Source: DASZQY01 sp963843565 (GTDB taxonomy: Bacteria > Pseudomonadota > Alphaproteobacteria > Rhizobiales > Kaistiaceae). Taken from it: a DNA stretch of 64,000 bases. Positions 34,494 to 43,854 of the stretch are shown one piece after another. The stretch is from positions 1,922,001-1,986,000 of the forward strand of contig CAWJKY010000003.1 in the NCBI GenBank assembly GCA_963843565.1, given 5' to 3'. A program made the translations under genes and the position numbers. The notes under the pieces are model-generated. The model was not told the DNA's origin and searched no databases. It was given only the letters and a program-made list of their open reading frames with translations. Every line of letters begins with the position of its first letter. Positions within the stretch are counted from its first letter, which is position 1.

Positions 34494-35471
34494 ATGTCCA
34501 TGAATTTATCCCGAATCCTCGGCGCCGCGGCCGTCGCCGCGCTGCTTGCGCCGACGTTTGCACACGCGCAGGACAAGCTGCTCGTCGCCATCTACAAGAG
34601 CGGCACCCAGCAGTATTTCATCGACCAGGCCGACGGCTTCAAGGCGAAGGCCAAGGAACTCGGTTTCGACGCCAACACCTTCAACGTCGAGCTCGACGCG
34701 AACCTCGCGATCAACACGATCAACGACGCCGTCGCCCAGGGCGCCAAGGGCATCGCGATTACGGTTCCCGACCAGGCGATCGGGCCGGCGATCGCCAAGA
34801 TCGCGGCCGACGCCAAGATTCCGCTGGTGGCGACCGACGACAGCATCAAGGACGGCTCGGGCAATCCGCTGCCGTTCGTCGGCTTCGACGGCCACGACAT
34901 GGGAACCAAGGTCGGCAAATCGGCCGCCGAACTCCTCGACAAGGCCGGATGGGTCAAGGATTCGGGCGTCAAGTTCGGCGTGCTGAGCGTCGAGGTGCAG
35001 ACCCTGTCGGTGTGCAACGACCGCACCAACGCGGCCCGTGACGAGGTCAAGAAGGTCGGCGTCACCGACGACGAGATCTTCGCGGTGCCTTACTCCGGAA
35101 CGACCGACAACTCGCTGTCGGCGGCCGGGCCGATCATCACGGCCCATCCCGACATCGACCATTGGGTGGTGTTCGCCTGTAACGACGAGGGCGTTCTGGG
35201 AACCCTGAACGCGCTCGCCAACGCCGGCGCCAAGCCCGAAAACGTCATCGGCGTGGGGCTGGGTGCCTACGAGGCCTGCCGTCCGTGGAAGCAGGGCATC
35301 GCCTCGGGCTTCAAGTCGGCCCTGTTCATCAGCGGCAAGGACGTCGGCGCGGCCGCGGCCGAGGTGCTGGCCGCCAACATCGACAAGGGAACGCCGCTGC
35401 CGCCGAAGACGGTCGCCAACACGACCATTGTCGGACCGGACAACTACGCGCAGTACTTCCCCTGCGACTGA
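34494..35471 (+). CDS. ABC transporter sugar-binding protein, AraF-like
   Basis: 325 residues with a signal peptide (about residues 1-25, ending AHAQD). The mature part follows the L-arabinose-binding protein plan: an IYKSGTQQYF start, an AVAQGAKGIAITVPDQ hinge strand, LVATDDSI, and the HWVVFACNDEGVLGTL and NVIGVGLGAYEA segments near the C-terminus. It delivers a monosaccharide to the AraG/AraH-like importer encoded next. The start follows GGGAGG (34480-34485). A hairpin follows the gene, probably to keep binding-protein mRNA in excess. Pentose or related hexose is likely; the exact sugar is inferred only by family. Confidence 0.88.
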   Translation: MSMNLSRILGAAAVAALLAPTFAHAQDKLLVAIYKSGTQQYFIDQADGFKAKAKELGFDANTFNVELDANLAINTINDAVAQGAKGIAITVPDQAIGPAIAKIAADAKIPLVATDDSIKDGSGNPLPFVGFDGHDMGTKVGKSAAELLDKAGWVKDSGVKFGVLSVEVQTLSVCNDRTNAARDEVKKVGVTDDEIFAVPYSGTTDNSLSAAGPIITAHPDIDHWVVFACNDEGVLGTLNALANAGAKPENVIGVGLGAYEACRPWKQGIASGFKSALFISGKDVGAAAAEVLAANIDKGTPLPPKTVANTTIVGPDNYAQYFPCD

Positions 35472-35485
35472 TCCTCCCGACGGGA

Positions 35486-35513
35486 GAGGGCGGCCCCCAG
35501 GGCCGTCCTCTTT
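35486..35513 (+). terminator. Terminator-like hairpin between binding-protein and ATPase genes
   Basis: An 11-bp stem (GAGGGCGGCCC, 35486-35496, with GGGCCGTCCTC, 35500-35510; one G-T pair) has a CCA loop and is followed by TTTC. It lies 15 bp after the binding-protein stop. Such hairpins commonly act as partial terminators or 3' stabilisers that raise binding-protein output over the membrane components. Confidence 0.6.
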
Positions 35514-35549
35514 CACCTCCATCGCGGCCGGCACAACAGGTTTGGTCAG

Positions 35550-37058
35550 GTGAGCGAACTGCCAATCCTCGAGATTCGTGACGTCAGCAAGGCCTTTCCA
35601 AACGTTCAGGCGCTTGCCGGAGTCTCGCTCGACGTGCGCGCCGGCGAGGTCATCGCCTTCATGGGCGAGAACGGCGCCGGCAAATCCACCCTCCTGAAGA
35701 TTCTGAGCGGCGACTACCAGCGCGACGCGGGCACGCTGACGCTGGACGGCAAGGTGGTGAACTTCGCGGGGCCTCGCGACGCGCGGCACGCCGGCGTCCG
35801 GGTAATCTACCAGGAACCCGAGATCGTCCCCTATGTGACGGTCGCCGAGAACATCTACATCGGCGAGCTGCCGGTGAAGAACGGGCACGTCGACTTCGGC
35901 GCGCTCAACCGGACCGTGCGCGAGACGCTCGCCGAGTACGGCTTCGACGACTTCATCAGCCCGGACACGCTGGGTAACCAGCTGGCGCCGGCGCAGCGCC
36001 ACGTCGTCGAGATCATGCGGGCGCTGAAGGACGGGCTGCGCGTCCTGGCACTCGACGAGCCGACCTCGTCGATGACCGAGGAGGAGGCCGACCGGCTGTT
36101 CCGGCTGATCGAGCGGCTGCGCGCCCAGGGCATCGGCATCATCTATGTCTCGCACCGCCTGCACGAGATCATGAAGATCGCGGATCGCATCGCGGTGCTG
36201 CGCGACGGCAAGCTGGTCGGCGTCACCGCAGCGGCGGAGACCAGCGAGGCGGAGATCGTCCGCATGATGGTCGGCCGCGACCTCTCGGACCTCGTCAAGC
36301 GCGAGCGCCACGCCCGCGACACGATCGTCCTCAAGGTCGAGCATCTTTCGAGCCCTTGGCACCGCGACGTGAGCTTCGAGATCAGGGCCGGCGAGGTCGT
36401 GGGCTTCGCCGGGCTGATCGGCGCCGGGCGCACGGAGCTCGCCAAGGTCATCTTCGGCGACCTGCCGCGCTACGGGGGCACGGTGTCGATGTCGGGCAAG
36501 GCGGTCACGATCCGCAATCCGGGCCAGGCGATTGCCGCCGGCATGGGGCTGGCGCCGGAGGACCGCAAGGGCGAGGGCCTGGTGCTGGTGCGCAGCGTCA
36601 TCGAGAACGTCGTGCTCGCCGTCCTCGGCCGCCTCGCCCACCTCGGCATCCTCAACCCGCAGCGCCTGCGCGCCGAGGGCGCTCCACTGGTCGAACGGCT
36701 TGCCATCAAGACCCCCTCGCTCGATCAGGAGGTCAGCAAGCTTTCCGGCGGCAACCAGCAGAAGGTCGTGCTCGCCCGCTGGCTGGCGTCGCATCCCAGT
36801 CTGCTCATCCTCGACGAACCGACGCGCGGCATCGACGTCGGCGCCAAGGCGGAGATCTACCGGCTGATCGAAGACCTCGCCGCGGAGGGAATCGCGATCA
36901 TGCTCATCTCGTCCGAGATGCCGGAGCTGCTCCGTCTCACGGACCGGATTCTGGTGGTGCGCAACGGCGCAATCAGCGGCGAACTGAAGGACGGGGCAGC
37001 AACGGAGGAAGGCATCCTGCGGCTGGCGATGGCCGAGCGCGGGCGCGACGCGGCATAG
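35550..37058 (+). CDS. Sugar ABC transporter ATPase (AraG/RbsA family)
   Basis: 502 residues with two nucleotide-binding domains. Domain 1: Walker A GENGAGKSTL near residues 38-47, a degenerate signature LAPAQRH and Walker B VLALDEPTSSMTEEEA. Domain 2: the usual degenerate P-loop GLIGAGRTEL, a perfect LSGGNQQK signature and LLILDEPTRGIDVG. This asymmetric arrangement is the norm for carbohydrate importers of the RbsA/AraG type. It starts at GTG (35550), follows the binding-protein gene and precedes the permease by 20 bp. Confidence 0.93.
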   Translation: MSELPILEIRDVSKAFPNVQALAGVSLDVRAGEVIAFMGENGAGKSTLLKILSGDYQRDAGTLTLDGKVVNFAGPRDARHAGVRVIYQEPEIVPYVTVAENIYIGELPVKNGHVDFGALNRTVRETLAEYGFDDFISPDTLGNQLAPAQRHVVEIMRALKDGLRVLALDEPTSSMTEEEADRLFRLIERLRAQGIGIIYVSHRLHEIMKIADRIAVLRDGKLVGVTAAAETSEAEIVRMMVGRDLSDLVKRERHARDTIVLKVEHLSSPWHRDVSFEIRAGEVVGFAGLIGAGRTELAKVIFGDLPRYGGTVSMSGKAVTIRNPGQAIAAGMGLAPEDRKGEGLVLVRSVIENVVLAVLGRLAHLGILNPQRLRAEGAPLVERLAIKTPSLDQEVSKLSGGNQQKVVLARWLASHPSLLILDEPTRGIDVGAKAEIYRLIEDLAAEGIAIMLISSEMPELLRLTDRILVVRNGAISGELKDGAATEEGILRLAMAERGRDAA

Positions 37059-37078
37059 ACGAGGAAACGGCAGGACCC

Positions 37079-38164
37079 ATGACCGACACAATCACCACCA
37101 CCTCGGGCAAGTCCACCAGCGTGGCGCGCGCCCATCCGCTGCGCCGGCTGACGACGTTCGTCGGAGCGGAGAACCTTTCGCTGATCATCGCGCTGATCGT
37201 TCTGGTCACCATGATCGCATCACAGACCGACAAGTTCTTCCTGCCCCAGAACCTGCTCAACATCGGCCAGAACATCTCGGTGGTCGGCATCGCGGCGATC
37301 GGCGTCACCATCGTCATCATCTCGGCCGGTCTCGACATCTCCGTCGGCTCGATCGCCGGCGTCGCCTCGGTGGTGTCGGCGATTCTGGTGACCTACGTGG
37401 GCACCGTCACCGGCGGCCTCGCGGCCGGCATCGCCGTCGGCGCGCTGCTCGGCCTGGTCAACGCCACGATCATCTCGTACCTGCGCGTCAATCCGGTCAT
37501 CGCGACGCTCGCCACCTACTCGGCATTTCGCGGCGTGGCGTTCCTGATCGCGCCCGGCGGGCGGCCGATCGGCGTACTCAATCCGCAGTTCGCGCTGCTC
37601 GGCTCGGGCCGCATCTTCGAGACCAGCTCGTTTCCCGGGCTGCCGATCTCGCTGCTGGTGCTGCTGGCGGCGGCGCTCGTCGCCCACCTCGTGCTCTCCT
37701 ACACGACGTTCGGCCGCAACGTGTATGCGATGGGCGGCAATCCGGTCGCGGCGCGGCTGGCGGGCATCAACCTCAACCGCATGAAGTTCTATATGTATTC
37801 GATCTCCGGGGCGCTCGCCGGGCTCGCCGGCTGCGTGGTCACGGCACGCACCAGTTCGGGCCAGCCGGCCTCGGGCACGCAGGGTCTCGAGCTGGAGGCG
37901 ATCACTTCGGTCTTCCTGGGCGGGGCGATCATGGCCGGCGGCAAGGGCACCATCGCCGGCACGATGCTCGCGGTCATTCTCCTCGGCACGCTCTCGAACG
38001 GCATGAACCTTCTCGGCATGCCAACGTTCTATCAGCTGGTCGCCAAGGGCCTGCTGCTGGTCATCGCGGTCGCCGTGGGCCAGTGGCGCATCGTGCATGC
38101 CGAACGCGTGCAGGCCCGGCTGATGGCGGCTTCGCGCGGCGACGGGGCGGGCGATGGGCAGTAG
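37079..38164 (+). CDS. Sugar ABC transporter permease (AraH/RbsC family)
   Basis: 361 residues, eight to ten membrane spans after a short polar N-terminus rich in threonine. Family landmarks include VVIISAGLDISVGSIAGVASV, NPVAARLAGINLNRMKFYMYSISGALAGLAG and the EAITSVFLGGAIMAGGKGTIAGT coupling region. It forms the homodimeric channel of the importer. The ATG at 37079 follows GAGGAAACGG. The 3' end overlaps the epimerase start by 11 bases, so import and anomer conversion are co-expressed. Confidence 0.93.
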   Translation: MTDTITTTSGKSTSVARAHPLRRLTTFVGAENLSLIIALIVLVTMIASQTDKFFLPQNLLNIGQNISVVGIAAIGVTIVIISAGLDISVGSIAGVASVVSAILVTYVGTVTGGLAAGIAVGALLGLVNATIISYLRVNPVIATLATYSAFRGVAFLIAPGGRPIGVLNPQFALLGSGRIFETSSFPGLPISLLVLLAAALVAHLVLSYTTFGRNVYAMGGNPVAARLAGINLNRMKFYMYSISGALAGLAGCVVTARTSSGQPASGTQGLELEAITSVFLGGAIMAGGKGTIAGTMLAVILLGTLSNGMNLLGMPTFYQLVAKGLLLVIAVAVGQWRIVHAERVQARLMAASRGDGAGDGQ

Positions 38165-39116
38165 GACCGCGCGCACCCATGGAGCGCACCGGGTCGCCGT
38201 CATCGAGAGCGACGCGGTGCTGGTCGCCGTGGTCCCCGACTTCGGCGCCAAGGTCATCGCGCTCACCGACAAGCGCACCGGCCGCAACTGGCTGACGACC
38301 GGGGAACCCACCGACCGCGCCGCGGACGACGTGATCTTCGGGGGCCGCCAATCGTACGGCTGGGACGAATGCTTCCCGACGATCGCCATCCGGAACGAAG
38401 CGATGCCCGGCTGGCGCGACCAACCGCGCGACCACGGCATGTTGTGGGGCCGCCCGTGGCAGGTCGATACGGACGGCGGCACCATATCGACCGCGTACGG
38501 TCACCCCGACTTCGTCTTCCAGAGAAGCCTCGCGGTCAGCGGCGCGACCGTCACGGCGACCTATTCGGTCGAGAGCCGCAGCGACACCGCCAGGCCCTAC
38601 CTGTGGTCGGCGCACCCGACCTTCGCCTTCCGCCCGGGCGAAACCATCGAACTGCCGGGGGCCGATCGCCTCGACGCCACCTACGCCCGTGTCGGCGAAG
38701 CAACCCCTGCCCCGCGGTCCCTCGCCTGGCCGATCGCCGACATCGGCGGGCGCCTCGACACAGTGCGCGGCGTGGACGCTCGCCTTGCGATGAAGCTCTA
38801 CGCCACAGGCGACCGGCCGGACTCCGCGGCGGTCAGCGGCGCGGCCGGCCGTCTGGTCATGCGCTGGCAGCGCCCGGAAGTCGCGGCGTTCGGCCTGTGG
38901 CTCGACTACGGTGGGTGGCCGGACGAAGACCCGATCCATCAGGTCGCGCTCGAGCCCACGACCTCGCCCGACGACGACATCTGGTCCGCCGTTGACCACC
39001 GACGTGCGGCCATGCTTCCAGCAAGAGGGCGCGTTTCGTGGTCGATGACCATCGCGCTCGAGCCCGGACACGCAGACTCTCCCCTCCACAGCCAGGCGCC
39101 AGCACCCGCATCATGA
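38154..39116 (+). CDS. Aldose 1-epimerase-like protein
   Basis: 320 residues of the galactose-mutarotase-like beta-sandwich. GWDECFPTI, DHGMLWGRPW with the conserved histidine, LWSAHPTFAFRPGETIELP and HQVALEPTTSP are the visible matches; the HPTF histidine is a candidate catalytic residue. It would interconvert anomers of the imported sugar before oxidation by the SDR. Coupled at both ends: it overlaps the permease by 11 bases and the CoA-transferase by ATGA. It is more divergent than GalM, so an unusual sugar or sugar acid is possible. Confidence 0.8.
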   Translation: MGSRTARTHGAHRVAVIESDAVLVAVVPDFGAKVIALTDKRTGRNWLTTGEPTDRAADDVIFGGRQSYGWDECFPTIAIRNEAMPGWRDQPRDHGMLWGRPWQVDTDGGTISTAYGHPDFVFQRSLAVSGATVTATYSVESRSDTARPYLWSAHPTFAFRPGETIELPGADRLDATYARVGEATPAPRSLAWPIADIGGRLDTVRGVDARLAMKLYATGDRPDSAAVSGAAGRLVMRWQRPEVAAFGLWLDYGGWPDEDPIHQVALEPTTSPDDDIWSAVDHRRAAMLPARGRVSWSMTIALEPGHADSPLHSQAPAPAS

Positions 39117-40348
39117 CCACCGAGACCACCACCACTGAAATGCCAGACGGCGCCCTTGCCGGCATTCGCGTCCTCGACGCTTCGCAGATGCTCGCGGGGC
39201 CGATCTGTGCCATGCGCCTCGGCGATCTCGGCGCCGAGGTCATCAAGTTCGAGCCGCTCAACGGCGAATACAACCGCCGCAATACCATCGGCGGCGGCCG
39301 GGTCGGCACGTTCTGCACGACCTTCCTCGGCCTCAACCGCAACAAGAAGAGCATTGCGGTCGACCTCAAGAACCCGCGCGGGCGCGAGGTCTTCGAGGAC
39401 CTCATCCGCAAGTGCGACGTGTTTCTCCAGAACTACCGGCTGAGCACGGTCGAGCGGCTCCAGATCACCTGGGACGACCTCAAGAAGATTAATCCGCGCC
39501 TCGTCTATTGCCAGATCAGCGGCTACGGCGAGGTCGGGCCGCTCAGGAATCGTCCCGGGCAGGATCTGCTGATCCAGGGATTCGCCGGCAGCATGTGGGC
39601 GGTGGGCGGGGCGGACGATCCGCCGATCCCCAGCGCGCTGTGGGCGGCCGATTCGATGACCGGCTATCAGGCGGCCATCGGCATCCTCGCCGCGCTCACC
39701 GCGCGGGAGCGCACCGGCAAGGGGCAGAAGGTGTCGGTGGCGATGCTCGACGTGGTCATGGACTGCCAGGCGCAGGAACTCGCCACCTACCTCAACACCG
39801 GCATCATGCCGGAACGCCCCAAGACGCCGTCGGCGCACGCCCTTATCGCGGCGCCCTACGGGGCGTTCCGCACATCGGACGGCTGGATGACCATTGCCAT
39901 GGCGCCGCTGCCCAAGCTCGGCGAGGCGCTCGGCGTCGACGCCTTCAGGACGATGACGGGCCCGAACGACGGCTTCACCTATCGCGAAGAAATCATGGCC
40001 GAACTCAAGGCGTTGTTCGCCACCGACACGACGGCCCACTGGCTGGCGCAGCTCGACAAGCACCGCCTGTGGGGCGGCAAGGTGAATACCTACGCGGAGC
40101 TCGAGAAGGAGCCGCACGTCATCGAGGCCGGCATGATCGCCGAGATCGACCACCCGGTGATCGGGCGCATCCGCGTGCCGCGCCCGCCCATCCAGATGTC
40201 GGACACGCCGTCGGCGATCCGCTTGCCGCCGCCGTCGCTGGGCGAACATACCGACGCCATCCTCGCCGACCTGCTCGGATACGATCAGGCCAAGCGCGCC
40301 GAGATCGAGAAGGCCGGCGCCATTCTCTCTGACAAGGGTGCCCCATGA
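39113..40348 (+). CDS. Class III CoA-transferase (CaiB/BaiF family)
   Basis: 411 residues from the ATG at 39113, which overlaps the epimerase stop. The family pattern is complete: LAGIRVLDASQMLAGPICAMRLGDLGAEVIKFE at the start, LNRNKKSIAVDLKNPRGRE, QISGYGEVGPLRNRPGQDLLIQG and the active-site aspartate Asp180 in WAADSMTGYQAAIG. These enzymes move CoA between carboxylic acids through an aspartyl-CoA thioester. Being inside a sugar import and oxidation operon, it may activate a keto-deoxy or dicarboxylic acid derived from the sugar. Its stop overlaps the hydratase start (ATGA), implying consecutive steps. Confidence 0.9.
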   Translation: MTTETTTTEMPDGALAGIRVLDASQMLAGPICAMRLGDLGAEVIKFEPLNGEYNRRNTIGGGRVGTFCTTFLGLNRNKKSIAVDLKNPRGREVFEDLIRKCDVFLQNYRLSTVERLQITWDDLKKINPRLVYCQISGYGEVGPLRNRPGQDLLIQGFAGSMWAVGGADDPPIPSALWAADSMTGYQAAIGILAALTARERTGKGQKVSVAMLDVVMDCQAQELATYLNTGIMPERPKTPSAHALIAAPYGAFRTSDGWMTIAMAPLPKLGEALGVDAFRTMTGPNDGFTYREEIMAELKALFATDTTAHWLAQLDKHRLWGGKVNTYAELEKEPHVIEAGMIAEIDHPVIGRIRVPRPPIQMSDTPSAIRLPPPSLGEHTDAILADLLGYDQAKRAEIEKAGAILSDKGAP

Positions 40349-41139
40349 GCGAGACGACCACCGGACAGGTCCACTACAAGGTCGACGGCGCCATCGCGCG
40401 CATGACCATCGACCGGCCGGCGAAGATGAACGCCCTCACCGTCGACATGGCGGCGGCGATCACCGAGATCTGCCGCAAGGTCGACATCGATGACGCCGTA
40501 CGGGTGCTGATCATCGACAGCGCCGGCGAGCGCGCCTTTTCGGCAGGCAGCGACATCGGCATGCTCGACGACCTCGGCACGCCGTGGGAGGGACGCAACC
40601 GGGCGCTCTACGGCCGCGACTACATCGACCCCCTGCTCCGCTTGCGCAAGCCGGCGATCGCCGCGATCCGCGGCTATTGCCTGGGCGGCGGGCTCGAGGT
40701 GGCGATGACCTGCGACATCCGCATCGCGGCGCGGGGCGCTACCTTTGGCGCACCGGAAATCCGGCGTGGCTGGCACGCCGGCTCGGGCAACACGACCATT
40801 CTGCCGCGCCTGATCGGCTACGGAAACGCCGCCCGCTGGATTCTGACCGGTGATATGTTCAGCGCCGAGGAAGCCTGCCGAGTCGGATTCGTTCAGGAGG
40901 TGGTTGAACCGGATGCCCTCGACAAGACCGTCAACACAATCGCCGAGCGCATCGCGAAGAACCCGCCAATTGCCGTCCAGTCCGCCAAGAACCTCATTCG
41001 CATGAGCCAGGGAACCTCCGTCCAGGCCGGCCTTGCCTGGGAAAACGACCTCTACACCTATTGCATGTCGACAGAAGACGCCGCCGAGGGCATCAAGGCG
41101 TTCGCGGAGAAACGCGAGCCGAAGTTCAAGGGCCGCTGA
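40345..41139 (+). CDS. Enoyl-CoA hydratase/isomerase family protein
   Basis: 264 residues. The crotonase oxyanion-hole segments are ERAFSAGSDIGML and IRGYCLGGGLEVAMTCDIRIAA; GAPEIRRGWHAGSGNTTILPR replaces the usual PE-x-LG-x-PG-GG-TQRLPR but keeps the glutamate. It could hydrate, dehydrate or cleave a CoA thioester made by the CoA-transferase whose stop its start overlaps. No acyl-CoA dehydrogenase or thiolase is adjacent, so ordinary fatty-acid oxidation is unlikely. Confidence 0.9.
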   Translation: MSETTTGQVHYKVDGAIARMTIDRPAKMNALTVDMAAAITEICRKVDIDDAVRVLIIDSAGERAFSAGSDIGMLDDLGTPWEGRNRALYGRDYIDPLLRLRKPAIAAIRGYCLGGGLEVAMTCDIRIAARGATFGAPEIRRGWHAGSGNTTILPRLIGYGNAARWILTGDMFSAEEACRVGFVQEVVEPDALDKTVNTIAERIAKNPPIAVQSAKNLIRMSQGTSVQAGLAWENDLYTYCMSTEDAAEGIKAFAEKREPKFKGR

Positions 41140-41164
41140 ACGTCGCGTGGGAACCTCGCTGAAA

Positions 41165-41977
41165 ATGCGCACAGGCAAGCCAGCCCCGGACGGACAGCGC
41201 GACGGCCAGAGCCGACAGTCCCTCGGCCGGGTGCAGGCGGGCCGCGGCATCCACGGCAACGTGGTGGATCTGCTCGGCGTCGACATCGTGGGCGGGCGCT
41301 GGCAACCGGGCGATTCGCTGCCGACCGAAGCCGCGTTCATGGACGAGCTTGGCGTCAGCCGCACGGTGGTGCGCGAAGCCTTCCGGGTGCTGCGCGCCAA
41401 GGGCATGGTCGAGAGCCGGCCGATGGCGGGTAGCCGCGTGCTGCCGCGGTCGAACTGGCGCCTGCTGGACCCCGACGTGCTGCAATGGCGCATCAATTCG
41501 GACGACCGTGTCGCGCTGTTGCGCGACCTGATGCAGCTGCGGCTGATCTTCGAGCCGACCGCGACGCGCGCCGCCACCGAGCTTGCCGACGACAAGGCGC
41601 GCGCCAGGGCGCGCGATGCGTGGCAGACGATGCTCGCCAGTACCGAAAGCCGCGACGCTTTCATCGACGCCGACGTGGTTCTTCATGCCGCGCTGCTGCG
41701 CGCCGCCGGTAACGAGCTTCTAGAGCAACTGTTCACCATCATCGAAGCTGCCCAGCGCCTGCTCCTCGACGTGCAGATGACGGCGGCGCAGGTGCCGTTT
41801 CGCAAGGACATGCTGAAGCGCACGCTCGAACTTCACCGCCGGGTCGTCGAGGCGTTTCTGGCGCGCGACGCCGCGGGCGCCGAAGCGGCGATGCGCGGGG
41901 TGATCGAAGCCGCCATCCATGACGCCAACATGGGGCTGCGGCTGATCGAACAGTCCGGCGTCAAGACCGCGGTGTAG
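41165..41977 (+). CDS. GntR-family transcriptional regulator (FadR/FCD type)
   Basis: 270 residues from ATG 41165 (a GTG at 41147 is an alternative). The winged helix is GRWQPGDSLPTEAAFMDELGVSRTVVREAFRVLRAKGMVESRP, followed by an FCD ligand-binding domain with the metal/ligand histidines in DADVVLHAALLRAAGN and LELHRRVVEAFLARDA. FCD regulators sense sugar acids, keto acids or acyl-CoAs. Its place in the middle of the sugar/CoA operon, and the GntR-like paired sites at 34372-34404, make self-contained control likely. Confidence 0.9.
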   Translation: MRTGKPAPDGQRDGQSRQSLGRVQAGRGIHGNVVDLLGVDIVGGRWQPGDSLPTEAAFMDELGVSRTVVREAFRVLRAKGMVESRPMAGSRVLPRSNWRLLDPDVLQWRINSDDRVALLRDLMQLRLIFEPTATRAATELADDKARARARDAWQTMLASTESRDAFIDADVVLHAALLRAAGNELLEQLFTIIEAAQRLLLDVQMTAAQVPFRKDMLKRTLELHRRVVEAFLARDAAGAEAAMRGVIEAAIHDANMGLRLIEQSGVKTAV

Positions 41978-41982
41978 GGGGC

Positions 41983-43098
41983 ATGGACGACACCGACGCT
42001 GCGGCGCTTGCACCCGTCCTAGAACGGGTCGCGGAACGGCTGATCGAGCACCGGTTCCAGTGCTGGTTCTATGGCGATTCCATCGGCTTCGAGGGCCTGA
42101 TCGCCGCCAGCCACCTGTTCGGTCGGCCGCGCTGGTTCGATTTCAGCCGTGGCTTCTTCCGCGCCTGGGCGACGCGCATGGAGCCGTTCCAGCCCGACGA
42201 CAACACGGCTCCGGGTCACGCCATGTGCGAGATGGTGGCAGAGACCGGCGACGCGATCCTGCGCGAGGCCGTCCTGAAGCTCGCCGATCACCTCGCCGGC
42301 CGGCGGCGGATCGGCGCGGTATCGGTGACCTTCGAGGATTGCCACCGGTCGCTGCGGGCGCCCTACGGCAATCTCGCCATGAGCGCCGAGGACGAGCGGA
42401 TCCTTGCCGACCCGGGGGCGGGCATCTACGTCGACTGCCTGCATTTCGACCCGCCGTACTTTGCCCATCTCGCCCGCCTCACCGGCGAAGCCCAGTGGGC
42501 GGAACGTGGCGTCGCGGAGGCGATCGGCTATGGCGACATTCTCTTCGACGCACCGACCGGCACCTACCGGCACTTCTGGCTGGAGCAAACCGGCAGGGCC
42601 TACGCCGCCGGCTGGGGACGCGGCCAGGGCTGGGCGCTGCTCGGTCTCCTCGATGTGATCGCCTCGGCGCCGGCTGGCACGCCCGATCTGGCGACCGTTC
42701 GGGAGCGAGCGGCGGCGCTCGCCGACACGATGCTCGGCTACCAGCGCGACGACGGTGACTGGTACAACGTCGTCCATGAGCCGCGCTCGGGCGATGAGTC
42801 TTCGACCGCCGCCTTCATGGCGACCGCCTTCTACCGCGGCGTCACGCTCGGCATTCTCGACGCCGCCCGCTTCGTGCCCGCCGCCGACAAGGCGTGGGCG
42901 GCGGTCTGCCGGAACCTCGCCGGGAACGGCGACCTCCGCGGGGTCACCGCCGCCGTCTATTCGTCGACCCTCGACGAGCATTACTGGCACGTTCCGACCA
43001 ATCAGATCGTGCCCTGGGGCCAGGGGCCGGTGCTGACGGCAGCGGCGGCGCGCGCCGCGCTCGATCGCTCGGCCACAACGGTGGAGAGACCGCGATGA
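41983..43098 (+). CDS. GH88/GH105-family unsaturated uronyl hydrolase-like protein
   Basis: 371 residues forming an (alpha/alpha)6 barrel. YAAGWGRGQGWALLGLLDVI is the family's strongest motif, and FEDCHRSLRAPYGNLAMS and CLHFDPPYFAHLARLTGE hold likely active-site Asp/Glu residues. GH88/105 enzymes hydrate the 4,5-unsaturated uronic residue left by polysaccharide lyases and so release it from its neighbour. No signal peptide, so it works on imported disaccharides. It starts six bases after the regulator stop and overlaps the RraA-like gene. It hints that the operon's substrate derives from a pectin-like or other uronic-acid glycan. Confidence 0.82.
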   Translation: MDDTDAAALAPVLERVAERLIEHRFQCWFYGDSIGFEGLIAASHLFGRPRWFDFSRGFFRAWATRMEPFQPDDNTAPGHAMCEMVAETGDAILREAVLKLADHLAGRRRIGAVSVTFEDCHRSLRAPYGNLAMSAEDERILADPGAGIYVDCLHFDPPYFAHLARLTGEAQWAERGVAEAIGYGDILFDAPTGTYRHFWLEQTGRAYAAGWGRGQGWALLGLLDVIASAPAGTPDLATVRERAAALADTMLGYQRDDGDWYNVVHEPRSGDESSTAAFMATAFYRGVTLGILDAARFVPAADKAWAAVCRNLAGNGDLRGVTAAVYSSTLDEHYWHVPTNQIVPWGQGPVLTAAAARAALDRSATTVERPR

Positions 43099-43787
43099 AC
43101 CTGTACGCCGACGATCAGGAACTGTTCCGGCTGATGAAGGCGGAGCTGTTCACCGCCGTGGTTGGCGACGTCATGGACACGCTCGGGCTCACCCGCCAGT
43201 TCCTGCCGGCGACAGTCAAGCCGCGCGATCCGGCGATGGTGGTGGCCGGGCGGGCGATGCCGGTTCTTGAAGCGGACTATCACGACGAGCCCGGGCTTGT
43301 CGGCAAGGGCCCCCTCGCCGAGACGCCTTTCGGCATGATGCTGTCGGCGCTGGACGACCTGAAGTCCGGCGAGATCTATGTCGCCGCCGGGACCAACGGA
43401 CCGTATGCGCTGTGGGGCGAATTGATGAGCCTCAGGGCGCAGCAACTCGGCGCGGCCGGCGCCATCCTTCATGGCTACTCGCGCGACACGATTGGCATTC
43501 TTTCCCTCGGCTTCCCGACCTTCAGCACCGGGACCTACGCGCAGGATCAGGCAGTGCGCGGCAAGGTCGTCGACTGGCGCCTGGCGATCACCATCGGAGA
43601 TGCAGTGGTGCGGCCGGGCGACCTGATGTTCGGCGATTGCGACGGCGTGCTGGTGGTGCCGCGCGAGGCGGAAGCCGAAACCATCGCCAGGGCTGTCGAG
43701 AAGGCGCGTGGCGAGAAGGTTGTGGCAAAGGCCATCCGAGACGGCGTCAGCGCCACCGACGCATTCGCCAAGTACGGCATTCTCTAG
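43095..43787 (+). CDS. RraA-like protein (HMG/CHA aldolase family)
   Basis: 230 residues. The RraA/aldolase fold is recognised by TAVVGDVMDTLG at the start, AAGTNGPYALWGELMSLRAQQLGAAGAILHG and VRPGDLMFGDCDGVLVVP, where the GDxDG aspartate binds the metal that promotes pyruvate enolisation. Members are 4-hydroxy-4-methyl-2-oxoglutarate aldolases, oxaloacetate decarboxylases or catalytically silent RNase E inhibitors; the metal site and catabolic context favour an aldolase or decarboxylase. It could cleave a keto-deoxy acid to pyruvate. ATG overlaps the preceding gene; 67 bp separate it from the oxidoreductase genes. Confidence 0.82.
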   Translation: MNLYADDQELFRLMKAELFTAVVGDVMDTLGLTRQFLPATVKPRDPAMVVAGRAMPVLEADYHDEPGLVGKGPLAETPFGMMLSALDDLKSGEIYVAAGTNGPYALWGELMSLRAQQLGAAGAILHGYSRDTIGILSLGFPTFSTGTYAQDQAVRGKVVDWRLAITIGDAVVRPGDLMFGDCDGVLVVPREAEAETIARAVEKARGEKVVAKAIRDGVSATDAFAKYGIL

Positions 43788-43854
43788 CGCCAAGGCCACG
43801 CGGCTGATGGTGGGCGCCGGCACGGATCCCCACATTTATGAAAACGAGCCAAGC

